In this document: in pieces, positions 34,075-45,555 of the stretch | How the letters are laid out: each line of letters begins with the position of its first letter | Position numbering within the stretch: the stretch's first letter is position 1 | Assembly: GCA_026419785.1 (NCBI GenBank) | Contig: JAODTK010001299.1 | Location: 62,001 to 126,000, forward strand | Source: Sclerodactyla briareus | Lineage: Eukaryota; Echinodermata; Holothuroidea; Dendrochirotida; Sclerodactylidae | Length of the DNA: 64,000 nucleotides | Reading direction: 5' to 3' | Notes under the pieces: generated by a model | Database searches by the model: none | What the model saw: the letters and a program-made list of their open reading frames with translations, nothing else | Told to the model about the DNA's origin: nothing | Translations under genes and position numbers: made by a program

Positions 34075-34460
34075 CTTCAAATTTCTCTTGTATTCTTTTT
34101 CCTCGTTTTTCCGTTTCTTTCCTTTCGCTGTTTTGTCCGCTCCCTCTTTCCTGACTTATGAAATATCCCAGTGGTAAGAGGAAAATATAGATACACACGA
34201 GGGTGACATTAAACTGTGAAATGGGGGGGGGGGAGGATATTTCGTTTTTCGTAAATTCTTTCCCTTGTTTTTTGCCCCCCCCCTCTCTCCACCATCTTCT
34301 TCCATCTTCCACTCGTCACATTTCTTCGTCGTCGTTCTTTCTTTCGTTTTCCACTTTCTCGTCTTTTTTCTCACTCATTCTCTTTTTCTTCCCCTTCCCC
34401 CTCCCTTTCTCTCCTCTTTCCTCCTTCCCGGAGGATGAGCCACCCCCCCCCTCCCTCTGG
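34075..34460 (+). repeat. Long pyrimidine-rich tract
   Basis: Mostly C/T on the plus strand (TTCTTTCTTTCG, CCCCTTCCCCCTCCC and similar), broken by a G run at 34224. Open frames on both strands here are low-complexity by-products. A potential triplex-forming tract. Confidence 0.85.
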
Positions 34461-34964
34461 CTACGCAAATGAATTACCACATTACAATAACAAGTATAAT
34501 CACCACAGGTAACATTCGACCGTTCGTATATAAGTCCGAAGATTAGGAAATAACCGGTATTTTACATATTTTCTAGATTTTTTGACCGGGATCACTGATC
34601 TAAATACGACCCACATTCGTGATCCGATCAACAGGCCTTATAGCTCTTTATGCTTTTCGCGAAGAATATATATTTTTCAAAACAGATGTTGTTCCGCCTC
34701 AATTGTCTTACAGTTGAAGATCGTTGTATACACCTATTTCACGGCTACAATGATCGCAACCTCGTGTTACAGTGGATTAACAATGTACAAACGACTGCTG
34801 GTAATACCGGCCTTCTCAGTGCTGTGAAATTGAGGGCGGTATTGTTGAAGTGTCTAGTTCACAATAGGATACGGACTGTTGATAAAACAACAAAAATCGG
34901 GAACTTCTATTTGATTGTGTTCCTTCTATGAGGTTGAAGAGTCATTGAATTTCGTAGATAATGC

Positions 34965-35540
34965 AACGAACGTTTCGAGTTGCATCATTCACTAGACGTA
35001 TTCCCCTGGGTGGCTGCACTTGCAGTTGTGATGGTCTGATGGGCGAGGTTTTCACTTCATGAATCATCTGTGATGCAGTTAATTTGTGAATGTGTTCGAG
35101 AACAGCCTTGATCTTTTTTTTTTCAAGAGTTGAGGGCAAATTCTCTGTCTTCATCTGGATTATTCTCCTCTCTGGGATGTTGTGGCTTCAGGGTCTCCAA
35201 AAGGATTTTGTCCTTCCCGACGTTTTTTTCAATAAACTTAACTATTTGTACGTGAGTTTCTGGGGTTTGTTCCGGGATATTTGTAATAAGTCTTGGCTGT
35301 GAGCAGTCACGTTGGCTGCATGAATCTTCCGCAGCCCCGTTCTGAAAAACAAGTGGTCAGATCCGTCTTCGGATGAGGACGTAAAAAAATCGGTCCGGGA
35401 GCAGGCTGGAATTAGTACGTCCCTGCCTTGATAACATCTGAGCATTGGTTGAGGAGAGAAGGCGAGTTATCGTTGTGTTAATCTACGATCGATAAAGCCA
35501 TGGTTCATCAAAAGGCCTTACTCGGCTTCCTGAACCCAGA
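34965..35540 (-). repeat. Dispersed repeat family E, copy 2, split by a LINE tail
   Basis: The right part (35262-35540) matches the reverse complement of 6150-6430 (GCTCAGATGTTATCAAGGCA). The left part (34990-35085) matches 59575-59660 (CAGTTGTGATGG). The two parts are contiguous in the 59-kb copy and are separated here by a LINE 3' fragment. Confidence 0.65.
35088..35262 (+). mobile_element. 5'-truncated CR1-like LINE 3' tail
   Basis: Starts in the codons for FENSLDLF and continues with GTTGTGGCTTCAGGG and the AATAAACTTAAC line. It matches the 3' ends at 27560-27720 and 53630-53790. It interrupts family E, so it inserted later. Confidence 0.7.
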
Positions 35541-35664
35541 TATTAATTCAAATAAAATGCTTCAACCTCTTGAGCCGAAAGGCGCTATAACACGCCGGAC
35601 AGTGACACGTCTGCCTTTTCAGAAATAACTCTGACAGTCTGGGAGGAATGGAAGGGCGAGATTA

Positions 35665-35710
35665 GTATTCCATGGATGCGGTTGCGGCGTGCGGTATGGA
35701 TGTGATATTT
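35665..35710. repeat. Half of hairpin repeat family G
   Basis: ATTCCATGGATGCGGTTGCG, then GTGCGGTATG, matching one arm of the 45556-45640 hairpin. Other arms are near 36038-36070 and 58058-58092. Confidence 0.5.
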
Positions 35711-36138
35711 GCGAGGCAGAATGATTTTTTGAGATGGGAATGAAATGTGTGATGAGATAAAAAAAAAAATATAAAAAGAGGACCACTGATATCAGGCAAC
35801 TCATGAATGAGGACGCTAAATTACTTTACGAGAAAGTATATTACATGATGTGGTGTCCAGTGATATATGCCGTATTGGTATGCGCGGTACTTTTGCTGAG
35901 TGTTCGTTCCAATTTATTCGGATGTTTTTGCTGCTACATAATTTTGTTCTAGCTCTGCAAAACCAACTTCAGCATGATTTCCGACACGTTCCATGTTTTT
36001 GCTCGCATGAGTTCACCATTTATGGTGTGTTTATCGCATACGACATCCGCATCTATGGAATCCGTTGCACACGCTTCACCTAACCCCTGCCGCTAAGCGC
36101 TTCAACACGCGCGGGACTGACACCCCTCAGAAATAAAC

Positions 36139-36610
36139 AAGACATGTGCAGGCGGGTAAACCGCCGACGTGTATTTCCCGCTGAAACAGCCTTTGTGGAC
36201 CTCGGGACCTTCGGGACCAACTTTTGTCCCCACCCACCAAGTTTCGTGTGAATCGTACTAACTTCGTATTTTCGCAAAAATACACACATGAATTCCTGTG
36301 ACCTTGAGATCACCGCCATGTTTTTCGGGATCACCTTTGTCCCCACCACCTTGTTTCGTGTAGATCGGATAAACTCAGTATTTTCGTGTAAAATCTGCAA
36401 CATAGAGGGCACAGACATGCAGTGATGCCCATTTGCGAAAACTCCTCGAGATTTCCACGGGGCGCACATGTGTACCAAGTTTCAGATCAATCGGAACGAA
36501 AGCGTTGGAGCGTTATTGCGTAAACGACTAGAGTTTCCTGCGGCAACGGCGGTGGCGGACGGCGGCGGAGACGGCGGCGGCTACACCCCCAAAACCATAA
36601 TATCATCCAA
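36139..36610 (+). repeat. Composite repeat family A, short complete-looking copy
   Basis: Opens with CATGTGCAGGCGGGTAAACC (hairpin GGCGG-GTAAA-CCGCC) and has two ACCAAGTTTCGTGTGAATCG-type units. Then come the CATGTGTACCAAGTTTCAGA unit and a GGCGGCGGAGACGGCGGCGG block, ending CCAAAACCATAATATCAT. At about 470 bp it is the best guide to the family's ends. Confidence 0.8.
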
Positions 36611-36619
36611 TTTCAGTAC

Positions 36620-37715
36620 AAGAAACCGGAGCACATGTGTTTCGGGTATATAATCACGATAATCAGGTTCCCTCAACTCACACGAGCCCTTACATAGATT
36701 TTGGAGGTCTCTTTTACCTCCATGCGTAGAATCCCTTGTTGAATCAGTCAGTCTTGACCTATCAGGATAAAGACACACCTACAAACAATAGTACGTAAAA
36801 CATAGATTCCCTCCTACTTCGGTCTCTCAAGATACACGGGAAACAATCCGGGCCGATATTTCGGACCACCCTTTTGCATTTTTGCAATGTAATATCTTCC
36901 TATTCTTAACCTTTAACAGAGCTATTCTCCTTTCTAACTTCTAAAGGCGGGATCAGGGGATACATTTATGATTGTTCCCTATGTTAATTTTTTTTTTTTT
37001 TTTTTTGGGGGGGGGGGGTGTTGGCCATCTTGTGCCGTTCTGCGTTTTCATCATACAGCTGGTAATAATTTACCACATTTCGTAATATTTACCAAAGTTG
37101 TTTTAAACACTTCTCAGTGACTTTGTACCCAAACTACATACTGACATATAACTCATTAACAGAGACATAGACAATAAATCCACGTAGTCACACATGCGTG
37201 TGTGTGTGTGTTGTGTCCATGTGTGCGTCATACATAGTGAGTGGAGTATCTTTGTGAACACGGTATCTCAAAAAAACGTCCTCAATTTGAATAGGGTCAG
37301 GAGTTGCAGTTATAAAAAGAAAGGAAAGCGTGTGAGCACGTTAAGGGAAAATTACAGGCACCCGGATCAAGTTAAAATTATGTTAAACAATTGTGAAGAG
37401 AACGGACCTTGTTGCTTTTAGGTTCACTCAAGGTCTATTTGTCTTTTTCATTATTTTCAATGCGTTTGAGTCAGTACAACATTGACCTGTTAACCCGATC
37501 TACCAAGATTCAATAAATTTTAATCAATGTTCAAAGGGGTAGTTGTAGATTGAACAACAAAGCTAGGCTATTTAGTCTTAGTGTGAGTTCGGAATCGTTC
37601 AAGGTAAGAAGCTCCCGACTTGTGTTAGTATGATATAATTTGAATGTTGTCAACGTGAAGCGAACATTAGACATGCAGGTTCCAAAATTTGGCGAGGAGG
37701 CAGTCATATAAGCAA
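36620..37715. other. No gene recognised
   Basis: A T-run followed by a G-run at 36988-37018 and a short (GT)n at 37196-37212. No supported exon. Confidence 0.4.
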
Positions 37716-37719
37716 GTTC

Positions 37720-38065
37720 GTAGTTCTAAGTGCGCATGCTCACCACAGAACAGTTCGGGGGAATAGATGAGATTCAGTCAGATCCCCCCCCCCCCCATAG
37801 CAAATAAGCGTTTTGTACAAGCCATTTTTATTTTTTAAAAAAACTGTCACCACTATTTGAAAACGCAACCAATACATCCCATGTTTTCAGATGTATTGTT
37901 GATAGTATGGAGGGAGGGGGGAGGGGGATCTGTGAAGTTTTGTAATGGCAGGATTCGTAATTTCCGGCAGGGGGAGTTCCGAAAGATCGTACTGCACACT
38001 GTACATTCTGTACGTTCAACGTCGAACTGCGGTCATTCCCCTATGACCTTTGACACAATATTATT
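37720..38065 (+). repeat. Dispersed repeat family H, copy 1
   Basis: Contains AAGTGCGCATGCTCACCACA, CGCAACCAATACATCCCATG, GGCAGGATTCGTAATTTCCG and GTACGTTCAACGTCGAACTG. It aligns end to end with the reverse complement of 57740-58042. Confidence 0.85.
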
Positions 38066-38580
38066 ATCATCTCACAACTGTAACTCTGAACTGGCTTATT
38101 GTTATTGGGATAATGTCAAGTCTATTAAATTTTATATATATAACTTCATAATATTCACAAGGAGCCGGACTAGATATGATTTGCTGATTTTTTCTCAGTG
38201 GTCTTTAAGCAGGACAAGGATGTTTTTTTTCACTCAATATTTCAATCCCACCCGTCAGTATACCACCTGCAGTAAGAGGCAACTGAAAGGTAAACTGGAA
38301 CTGCGAGTGGCAACGTATACGGGCTTCCATATTGAATATACACTATATGACATTGACGCATTGTGGTTGCATGCCAGCTAACACAACTATTCAGAATTGG
38401 CTCTATGTGAGTATATGTAGGTAATTAGACAGGCCTAGTTTAACGATGTATCCACGCACGGTTGTATGGTTTATCTTATTTTATGATAAGTTACAGTTAT
38501 CGACTTTAGTCTGCCGTGGTAAAGTTCATACTTTGCTTTCGTTGATGCGGAGTTAATAATTAAAGAGGCACTGTCGTCTG
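38066..38580. other. No gene recognised
   Basis: AT-rich sequence; the 174-codon frame 37857-38381 starts inside the repeat and is not supported as a gene. Confidence 0.4.
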
Positions 38581-38584
38581 ACAG

Positions 38585-38785
38585 CAACTGACGAGAGAAC
38601 GAGAGCGGAACGTGGCATGACGTCACGATGGAACATCGTCTCAATGTCAGGCGATATCGATGCGGTATATCCTCACAATGATATGCAAATGTAAAATCAG
38701 TCTGGATACACCTCGAGACGGTTTTGTCGAGACGTCATCTAGACTGCATCATTTATCTTCCGCATGGTGTTGCGGTAGGACTATG
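38585..38785. repeat. Dispersed repeat family D, longest copy
   Basis: GGCATGACGTCACGATGGAA followed by a CTCAATGTCAGGCGATATCG block and CGAGACGGTTTTGTCGAGAC. Contains a perfect TGACGTCA palindrome. Confidence 0.55.
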
Positions 38786-39803
38786 TCTCTTTAACTAATC
38801 AGTATTCGAATCACACGACATTTTCAGCGTCACTTCGTCCAAAACTCTTTTTTTTTCACAATTTCAGAGTCGTGTTAATTGTTTTTTTTTCTCATTATCG
38901 TTACGCCAGCTGACAGCTACAATTGCGCATTCCCAGACTGAAAAAAAGGAGTTTGAAATTGAGAGCATAGACTTCAGGCAAGCAATTCTGATGCGTTAAA
39001 AGTTTCGTATTTTTCACTCAAGCCTTTCAGTACCAATAAAAACTGAGTTAGTCAGCACATTCAAAACAAAGAGACAAATCACTAATAGGGAACACGCATG
39101 TCGAGTAAGAGATCCGCCCAGGTATGGCTCTTGTTATTTCAAGCTGAAAAGGGCAAGAACATTTTCAATTCTTTTTCGACAAGAATTCTTATACTGAAAA
39201 CAAACGAGCTCTAGTACTTCGGGTAGGAAAGCTATATTTGACATTTCAGCTCGATCAAACCAGGCATTCTTGCTCGTGTTCACAGGGTTTCCAGACATTG
39301 ACCTCTATTGACCTCAGATGACCATTGCCCTGTTCCTAAAACAAAACGCGTCCATGTACCGGTACTTGATATGGTGAACCCGCCGTAGTCTATTGTGCAC
39401 TCGACCAACAAATGAAGGCAATTATTAACCACTAACCTGAGCCAGAGTTGACTAATAAGTAGTCAATATTGGCCACTTGCGTTAGTTCAGTGCATAGTTG
39501 ACTACAGCGTTCTATAAGTGAAGTATAAACTTGAATAATCCAGGAAGGGGTCAAGTTATTTTGTTCACAAGCCAAAGTTAGCTATTATACCTATTTCTCA
39601 CGATTTAACTTTTTCTCACCAAGAATGACATCGGTTCAAACGTGTACTTCCATGGGAAAACAATATAGCTGTAGACCAGGCAATCTGGTTTTTCATGGTT
39701 TTATTGTCCACAAAGTTTTCAGACTTGTACGTCTGCTGACTGTAGATGACCTTTGATCTAACCGCCTACAAACATGGGGTATTATTCCCCTATACTCATT
39801 ATA
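38786..39803. other. No gene recognised
   Basis: Non-coding sequence with a TGACCTCTATTGACCTCAGATGACC-type cluster of half-sites near 39299-39323. Confidence 0.4.
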
Positions 39804-39990
39804 CACTGTTCAAAAAGGTGGGACGAACGTACAGCAACCTCAACAGTTGGGTAATACTAAACTGACCAATCAATATACAAATCTCATGTTAAGCCTATGG
39901 GTCATCATTGGAATGGATTATCCAATCATTTTTTGTCAATTTTTGTCCAACTCTTGAGGTTGTTGAATACTTGCCCAACGTTCTAACGTG
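39804..39990. mobile_element. Palindromic MITE (GTTGGGCAAGTATTCA class), copy 2, inverted
   Basis: Left CACTGTTCAAAAAGGTGGGA, right CTTGCCCAACGTTCTAACGTG. The core AAATCTCATGTTAAGCCTAT is the reverse complement of that in the 30659 copy. Confidence 0.8.
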
Positions 39991-40791
39991 AAGGGAACCC
40001 ACATAATTATGAGCCTATAATTCATCCAGGAAGGATCGAGTTATCCATCGTGTTCATAGGCCTGCCGCCACATGCACACCACATACAGACATGTATACAC
40101 AGACTAGACGGTCGTGGCTGCGCAGATTCCTCTGACTTCGTCAAGGTATCAGAATCTCTAAAATTTTCGCGCGCGTCACACAAGAACCGGAAGAGGCAGG
40201 AACACACGATATGCACGAGGTGTGGGTAGTTTGCCATGTTGCCGTCTGGATGTAATCACCACACCTCCACGGTCATTCCTAATTGTGAGTATACTGCTGG
40301 TGTTCGCAGCAGAATGAGCAAGCAGGATCTAGGTCGTGCTATCTATAATAAAAAAATTGAACCAATATAATATTTTTAATTAACATAAATTGAAAAAAAC
40401 AAAAAACAGTGGCAGATGCAAAGAGAGAGTAATCATGAATATGTAGGTTTTTTTCTCGCACCATCATTTATTTGGTCGGCGGTATGTACCTTCAATCTTT
40501 TATCATTTTATTTACACAAATGATTTTTGTCTTTGGGTACATAATTATTCTGCTCAGCTGCCTCTCAACACGTGAGGGCGCAGATCCAGGGAGTTCCTTA
40601 ACTCCAGCCAGGTATTAGCGGAGGGTCTATTTTAGAGATGGGAGTATAACTGAAACGAATCCTCGTCAAGAATGTGAATTTTGGGACTGCGCCGAGCGCT
40701 CACAAGTAGGAAGGTAATGGGAGAGGGGTGGATAGCCCCTACGCACCCTGTCCTCCCTTGATCCGCACCTGTTCATCATTGAAGAATCAGT

Positions 40792-41224
40792 TCAATCATC
40801 CTCGTCTGACTCCCCCTCCGTCTGAGGTCCGCAGAACAGTCTAGCCTTGTTGAACCCGAGACTCTGCCGACCTTGCCCCCGAACTCGATCTGGTAGACCA
40901 GCTGACCTCCCTCAACAGACCTGGTGAGCTTGACTCCCGATTTGCCAGTGGCGACGATCTTGTCCCCCTCCCGGCGGTGGTCCCGCTGTAGGCTTTGCCG
41001 AAGAGCTCGCCCTCAGAAGGTCCCCCGACGGTCATGGAGTGGGTACCGCTCTTGCCGAGGCCCCCGGTGGCGGTGAAGGTGAAGTTGTCCCCATCCTGGG
41101 TGATCTCAATGGTACCCCCCTGGAGCTGGCTGGGTCCATCTTTGCCTCATCCACACCAAAGGCGAGAGCCGACGCCCTCAGACCCTCGAACTTGGCCACT
41201 TTCCATGATCCAGACGAATGCCAT
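40792..41224 (-). CDS. Intracellular lipid-binding protein (FABP/CRABP family), copy 3, frameshifted as read
   Basis: Segments in different frames read WKVAKFEGLRASALAFG, GGTIEITQDGDNFTFTATGG, SMTVGGPSEGELFGKAYSGT and GGQLVYQIEFGGKVGRV, in family order. Differences from the paralogues are an extra base near 41214, a missing base near 41127 (AAG to AG), a missing base near 40972 and two extra bases near 40856. After these the frame could run past the usual end into an acidic tail to a stop at 40792-40794; a one-base shift would instead give an in-frame TAG near 40849, as in copy 1. The acceptor (GTCTTTTATAG, 14 nt before ATG) and a first exon with promoter at 44.5-44.65 kb are intact. Assembly error and recent decay both remain possible. 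Confidence 0.85.
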
Positions 41225-41255
41225 TGTTATTGATTTATCTATAAAAGACGAGGAA
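41225..41255 (-). other. 3' splice site and 5' UTR stub of FABP copy 3
   Basis: Minus-strand CCTCGTCTTTTATAG, then 14 nt (ATAAATCAATAACA) and ATG. Confidence 0.7.
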
Positions 41256-41451
41256 CATGATCAGTCTGAGAGATACTGTAGATCTATTCACTCTACATGA
41301 AGGCCCAGGCCCCACGAAGCACACCTGCGTTTTTGTCCAACTTGACCAGCTTTATGTGTCCGAGAGGCATAGTTAACACGGTGAGACTGGAAGTCAATGT
41401 TATTTCAATTTCAACGCCACTCGTCCTACACTTAAAGGCCAATGGCCTTGT

Positions 41452-41860
41452 GATGTAACAGATTTGCTTTGAAATGGCACAGGTGGAAAGAGGACACATC
41501 AAAACCCCAACCCCAAATTTGGAGGTTCTGGCATTTTGCCTTTTTGAAATATTTCAGTTTTACTACTTCGAGAAATTTTGAGAATTCATGACATCACGGG
41601 GGGGGGGGGGGGGGAACGAAACATAGACCCTACACCGTAAATGCTGCCATTTTGGCACCATAATAACAGAAAGACGAAATATGGTAATCATTTAGAAATT
41701 AATGGATTTATCCTTTAATGATTTTGTAGGTTTTTATCCAGATTTAATCTACAGTTTGTTTGGTACGAGGTACTCAAGAAACATGTTTTAACTTGCTTTG
41801 GTTTTCCTTGTTGCCCCCCGTGATGTCACAAAGCAAATTTTGCAATAGCTGATGATTTTG
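41452..41860 (+). repeat. Dispersed repeat family B, copy 2
   Basis: Same order of landmarks as 2800-3215, with a G run of about 14 at 41600 replacing part of the middle. Lies in the first intron of FABP copy 3. Confidence 0.7.
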
Positions 41861-41869
41861 CCTCAACGC

Positions 41870-44540
41870 GGTACACTCGAATCTGCTGGAATTTGGTCTG
41901 GGGTTCTGTGCATGATAAATACCAATAGTTCATGCAATTACATGACGCATGGCCTTTAACCACATTTGTTTCTATGGTGATTATGCAACAATATCGATCG
42001 CTGGGTGGGAGGTCACATGGAAGGAATGACGATGACTCAGAATAGATGACGTCCATGGGTAAATATTGTGAGACGACCCCCATCGTCCAATTTTGTTGCA
42101 ATGAACATTCATACCCACTTCATGCTTATTCATGAGTTCCAGGACTACATCAACCCACCAACCAGTGTCATTGATGTATTCGGATGCAGTTTGTATTAGG
42201 GAGAGAAACGCTAATGAATAGTTTGAAGTGCATCTCCAGCATGGTGTTTCATGATTGGCTGCTCGAGCCTTTGTTACGTCAGGGATTACTGTTGGATTAG
42301 GATTAGTGTCGTCCAATGAGGGAGAAGACCATCGGCCCTAAGTGTAACTGCACAGCAAGTGTTGGACAACGAGAGGTTGATTAGTGGGGTGTTGGGGGGG
42401 GGGGGGGTTGAATGGAAAAGAGATTAGTGGGGTCAGAGAGAGTTGGTATTTCGTGGGTGTGGTGGCACTATGGGGGACGAGTTGAAGAATGTATGATGTA
42501 TGTTGGTATGTCGAGATGTGACTGGCAATTCTACGAAAATGCCAATTATTACAGACATATGGGGGAGAGGACGTGGTGTGGATAGACCAGGGTGCTACGG
42601 TTGTTTAATACGACAGTAGGACAATAAGTGCATAATATTGCATACAATTTCAATGACAAAAAGGACGACAATTTTTTTTTTATAAAGAAGCATTTGGCCT
42701 ATACTTAATTTATGAGGATGAAACAAAGGGAACATGACGAGGGACGTGGGGGGGGGGGGGGATGTAAGTGTAGGGGAGAGGTAAATACAAGGATATAGAC
42801 GCTATAAAATGAGGGATTTGAGAATATGTCACTTCAAAATGCAGAGGATGGGATTAAAGTATGGTAGATTAGGATGGAGCGTTGGTCGAGGGGAAAATGG
42901 TGTCACGAGAGTCTAGGTAACAAGTGGTATAGCAATGTGACAAAGAATAGTAAGTTTAGTTGAAATGGGGTCAGGGAAAAACACAATCTTCATGAGAGAC
43001 CCTGAAGCCACAACATCCCAAAACGGAAGAACCGCCCAGATCCTAAAGAATTCACCCACAATTCTTGAAAATAAATCAAGACTGTTCGTGAGTTGAATCG
43101 AGCGTCGAATGCAAGAATGTTAGAGAATCATGAGTAGAAGGGGAGCGGGTTCGCCGACGGAAATGCTACTTGGAAATGCGTATCAACTGCTGAGTATACA
43201 GGTGTGAGAGGCCAAGTTCAGCAGGTCATGTAGATAGAGTAGTGGGTGGGTGGGGGTGTGAAGATCGTGGGGAAAGGATTAGCAGGGAACGCATTCGACG
43301 GAGGTGAAAGTGGAGATGTGGAAGACGCAATATTCATTGGTGTAATACCCCACAAGGGCGCAACCATTGGATGTGTGTGTGTGGGGGGGGGGGGGGAGTA
43401 GCAGAAAGTGAGGTGAGTCAGATATAACGACATACATCACATGTGGTGAATAGTGCCTCGAAGAAGCAACTCTCCCTACCCCCTTACAATAATAGGAGTG
43501 TGAACATTGAACAGGATGGCTTTCTTTACTACCAGAGGAAAGTGAATAGTTGATTGTTAGTTAATCGAGCAAAGCTGGTGAAGTGGCCATGTAATTACCA
43601 TTACAAGAACATTTTCTTCTTGCCAGGAGTTCCTGGACAATTCCTGCCCAAAGTTTGTGGTAATATCTAAATGATCATGGGCAGTAGGCCTATATAGTTA
43701 TCATCAAATCATCTTATAATCAACCCTAATTGGCTTGACTGAGATATGTTTACGAATAAGTATGCATAAATTACCATACCAGCGCCATGTGAATCAGTGT
43801 TGCCACTTTACGTTCGTATATTGTACTCATTAATTTAGAAAAAATATTGAGCGCTATGGCCATTTTTTGACCCGAAATTTACATCAAAAACTGTCGTTCA
43901 GAAGTATGAAGCAGCATTGGCCCTCTTCAAAAGTGGTAACTAGTTTTAAGAGGGTGATGAACTTACAAATTAGGGGTTTCCAATAGAAACGAACAACGCG
44001 AGATCAATTCATGCGGCGAATTTGACCAATGTTTTGTAGAAGTCTTGGATAGTAAGTTTCCATTAATGTATTTTTCAAAATTATTCGTTGACATTTCGCT
44101 GCAGATTTGGTAACTTATTACACCGCATTTCATTACATCCAGCTGATTTTACAACGAGTGGCAGCGCTATGTAGTCGACAATATATTCTACATTCAACTG
44201 CAACATTATATGTCTATAGGGAAACTGATAAATAAGGTAACAAAAATGTGGAGGAATGTGAAAAAACTGAGGAAATAGCCTATTCATAAGAAGAAATACG
44301 CCAGACCATTGAAATGAAGCACACATGTACAATGAAGAGTGTGTGAGAGTAGGAGAGAGAGTGAGAAAGGTGGGAAGTGGGGGGGGGGGGGTTTGGAATT
44401 GTGATCAACTATAAGCAAGATGCGGTATAACCTATGTAATATGTGAATGCCTTTCGAATGTGATAGAAATTGCAATTTAAGATTTCCCAGCAATGTGAAG
44501 GGAGAACAATATATATTAAGATTAAATGAACGTCAACTTA
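41870..44540. other. First-intron sequence of FABP copy 3, no supported gene
   Basis: Several poly-G runs (near 42395, 42750, 43383 and 44383). A 111-codon minus-strand frame (41981-42316) has no splice signals or recognised domain and is not called. Confidence 0.35.
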
Positions 44541-44541
44541 C

Positions 44542-44618
44542 CGAGATATACTCGGAGATGTTCCGGATGAACAGGATTAGCTGTCTGGCAGGCTAATCCG
44601 AAGATGGCAGAAGAGAGA
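44542..44618 (-). other. Non-coding first exon of FABP copy 3
   Basis: The minus strand reads GTATATCTCG/GTAAGTTGAC, a consensus donor 3.3 kb upstream of the coding exon. The 5' end is inferred from the TATA-like box at 44646-44654. No ATG in good context is present. Confidence 0.6.
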
Positions 44619-44639
44619 GAGGTGCTCTTCCAAGGAAAA

Positions 44640-44705
44640 CAGCCCGTTTTAAACATTTTCCATCTCCTGGAAATCCTACTTGAAGGGGCGTGGCTTGGGG
44701 GCGAC
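44640..44705 (-). promoter_or_regulatory. Core promoter of FABP copy 3
   Basis: TGGAAAATGTTTAAAACG with an upstream GC box CCACGCCCC on the minus strand, closely matching the copy 2 promoter in sequence and spacing. Confidence 0.55.
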
Positions 44706-44719
44706 TGTCCCATAGGCTG

Positions 44720-45555
44720 CTGAAATTTGGTAAAACTTTATGATGCGTTATTGGATGAACAATGCGTCGGTGTCGATCGCCAGTGAACTAGGGTGCATTA
44801 CAAGAGTTTAATAGTATAAGATGTTGACTTAGAGATTGTCTATATTGATTGCCATAATCAGATTGCAATGATTCATTCCCAGAGACCCTTGCCAACTAAC
44901 CCCGTCATCAATCTATTACAGACCGCGGGTGCATTGGCCGGGTGCGACTGGCGGGCTTTATTTTGTTTTGCGCGTATATGCTAGTAAAAATCGTAAGAAA
45001 GTTCCAATTGTTTATGTCCGCCCTAAGCAAGACAGTTAGGCACAGATATATTACTAACAATTGTAGGTTCGGGCCGATGTGTCGGGATTGAGCTCAGCCT
45101 CTGAAGCTTAGCTTTATCCGCGGCGTACGCCTCTACTGACTTCCCTTTCTCTCTCCCTTCCTATATTGTAATTCCTGTAGAGTGTGAAGGTGGGATTTCA
45201 TGAAGGCGGATGCAGGATGCGTTGTGAATGTTAAAATCGCATTTTTTTCATTTTATGGAAGTGAATAAATTCCAATAAACCGTACGAAGACGTGGAGAGG
45301 CCATAGAAATGCAGCAACTCATGTATACAGAGGTCGATTAGCTTCGAAAGGAAGATATTCCACAATTTACATTGGCGAAGTGCGGCATTATACTGCCGCA
45401 TCGGTAAATATAGTGATTATGCCTGCGCAGTGCTCGTTCAAATCTATTTGGAATCAATTCTGACCATATTGAAACTATCTCCATCTCTATAAATCGAATA
45501 CGGCATATAATGAAACTCTCATCGTTCATGCTCAAGTGAACTTGGCAATCAGGAA
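44720..45555. other. No gene recognised
   Basis: Upstream of the FABP copy 3 promoter. No supported exon. Confidence 0.4.

Noticed and set aside
34650-34931. Frame with VEDRCIHLFHGYNDRNLVLQ, slightly like a Cys-loop receptor extracellular segment
   Set aside because: Spacing of the cysteines is wrong for a Cys-loop and no neighbouring exons fit.
37857-38381. 174-codon plus-strand frame
   Set aside because: Its first third lies in dispersed repeat family H and the remainder shows no protein character.
41826-42316. 91- and 111-codon minus-strand frames
   Set aside because: Overlapping, in different frames, without splice signals or motifs.
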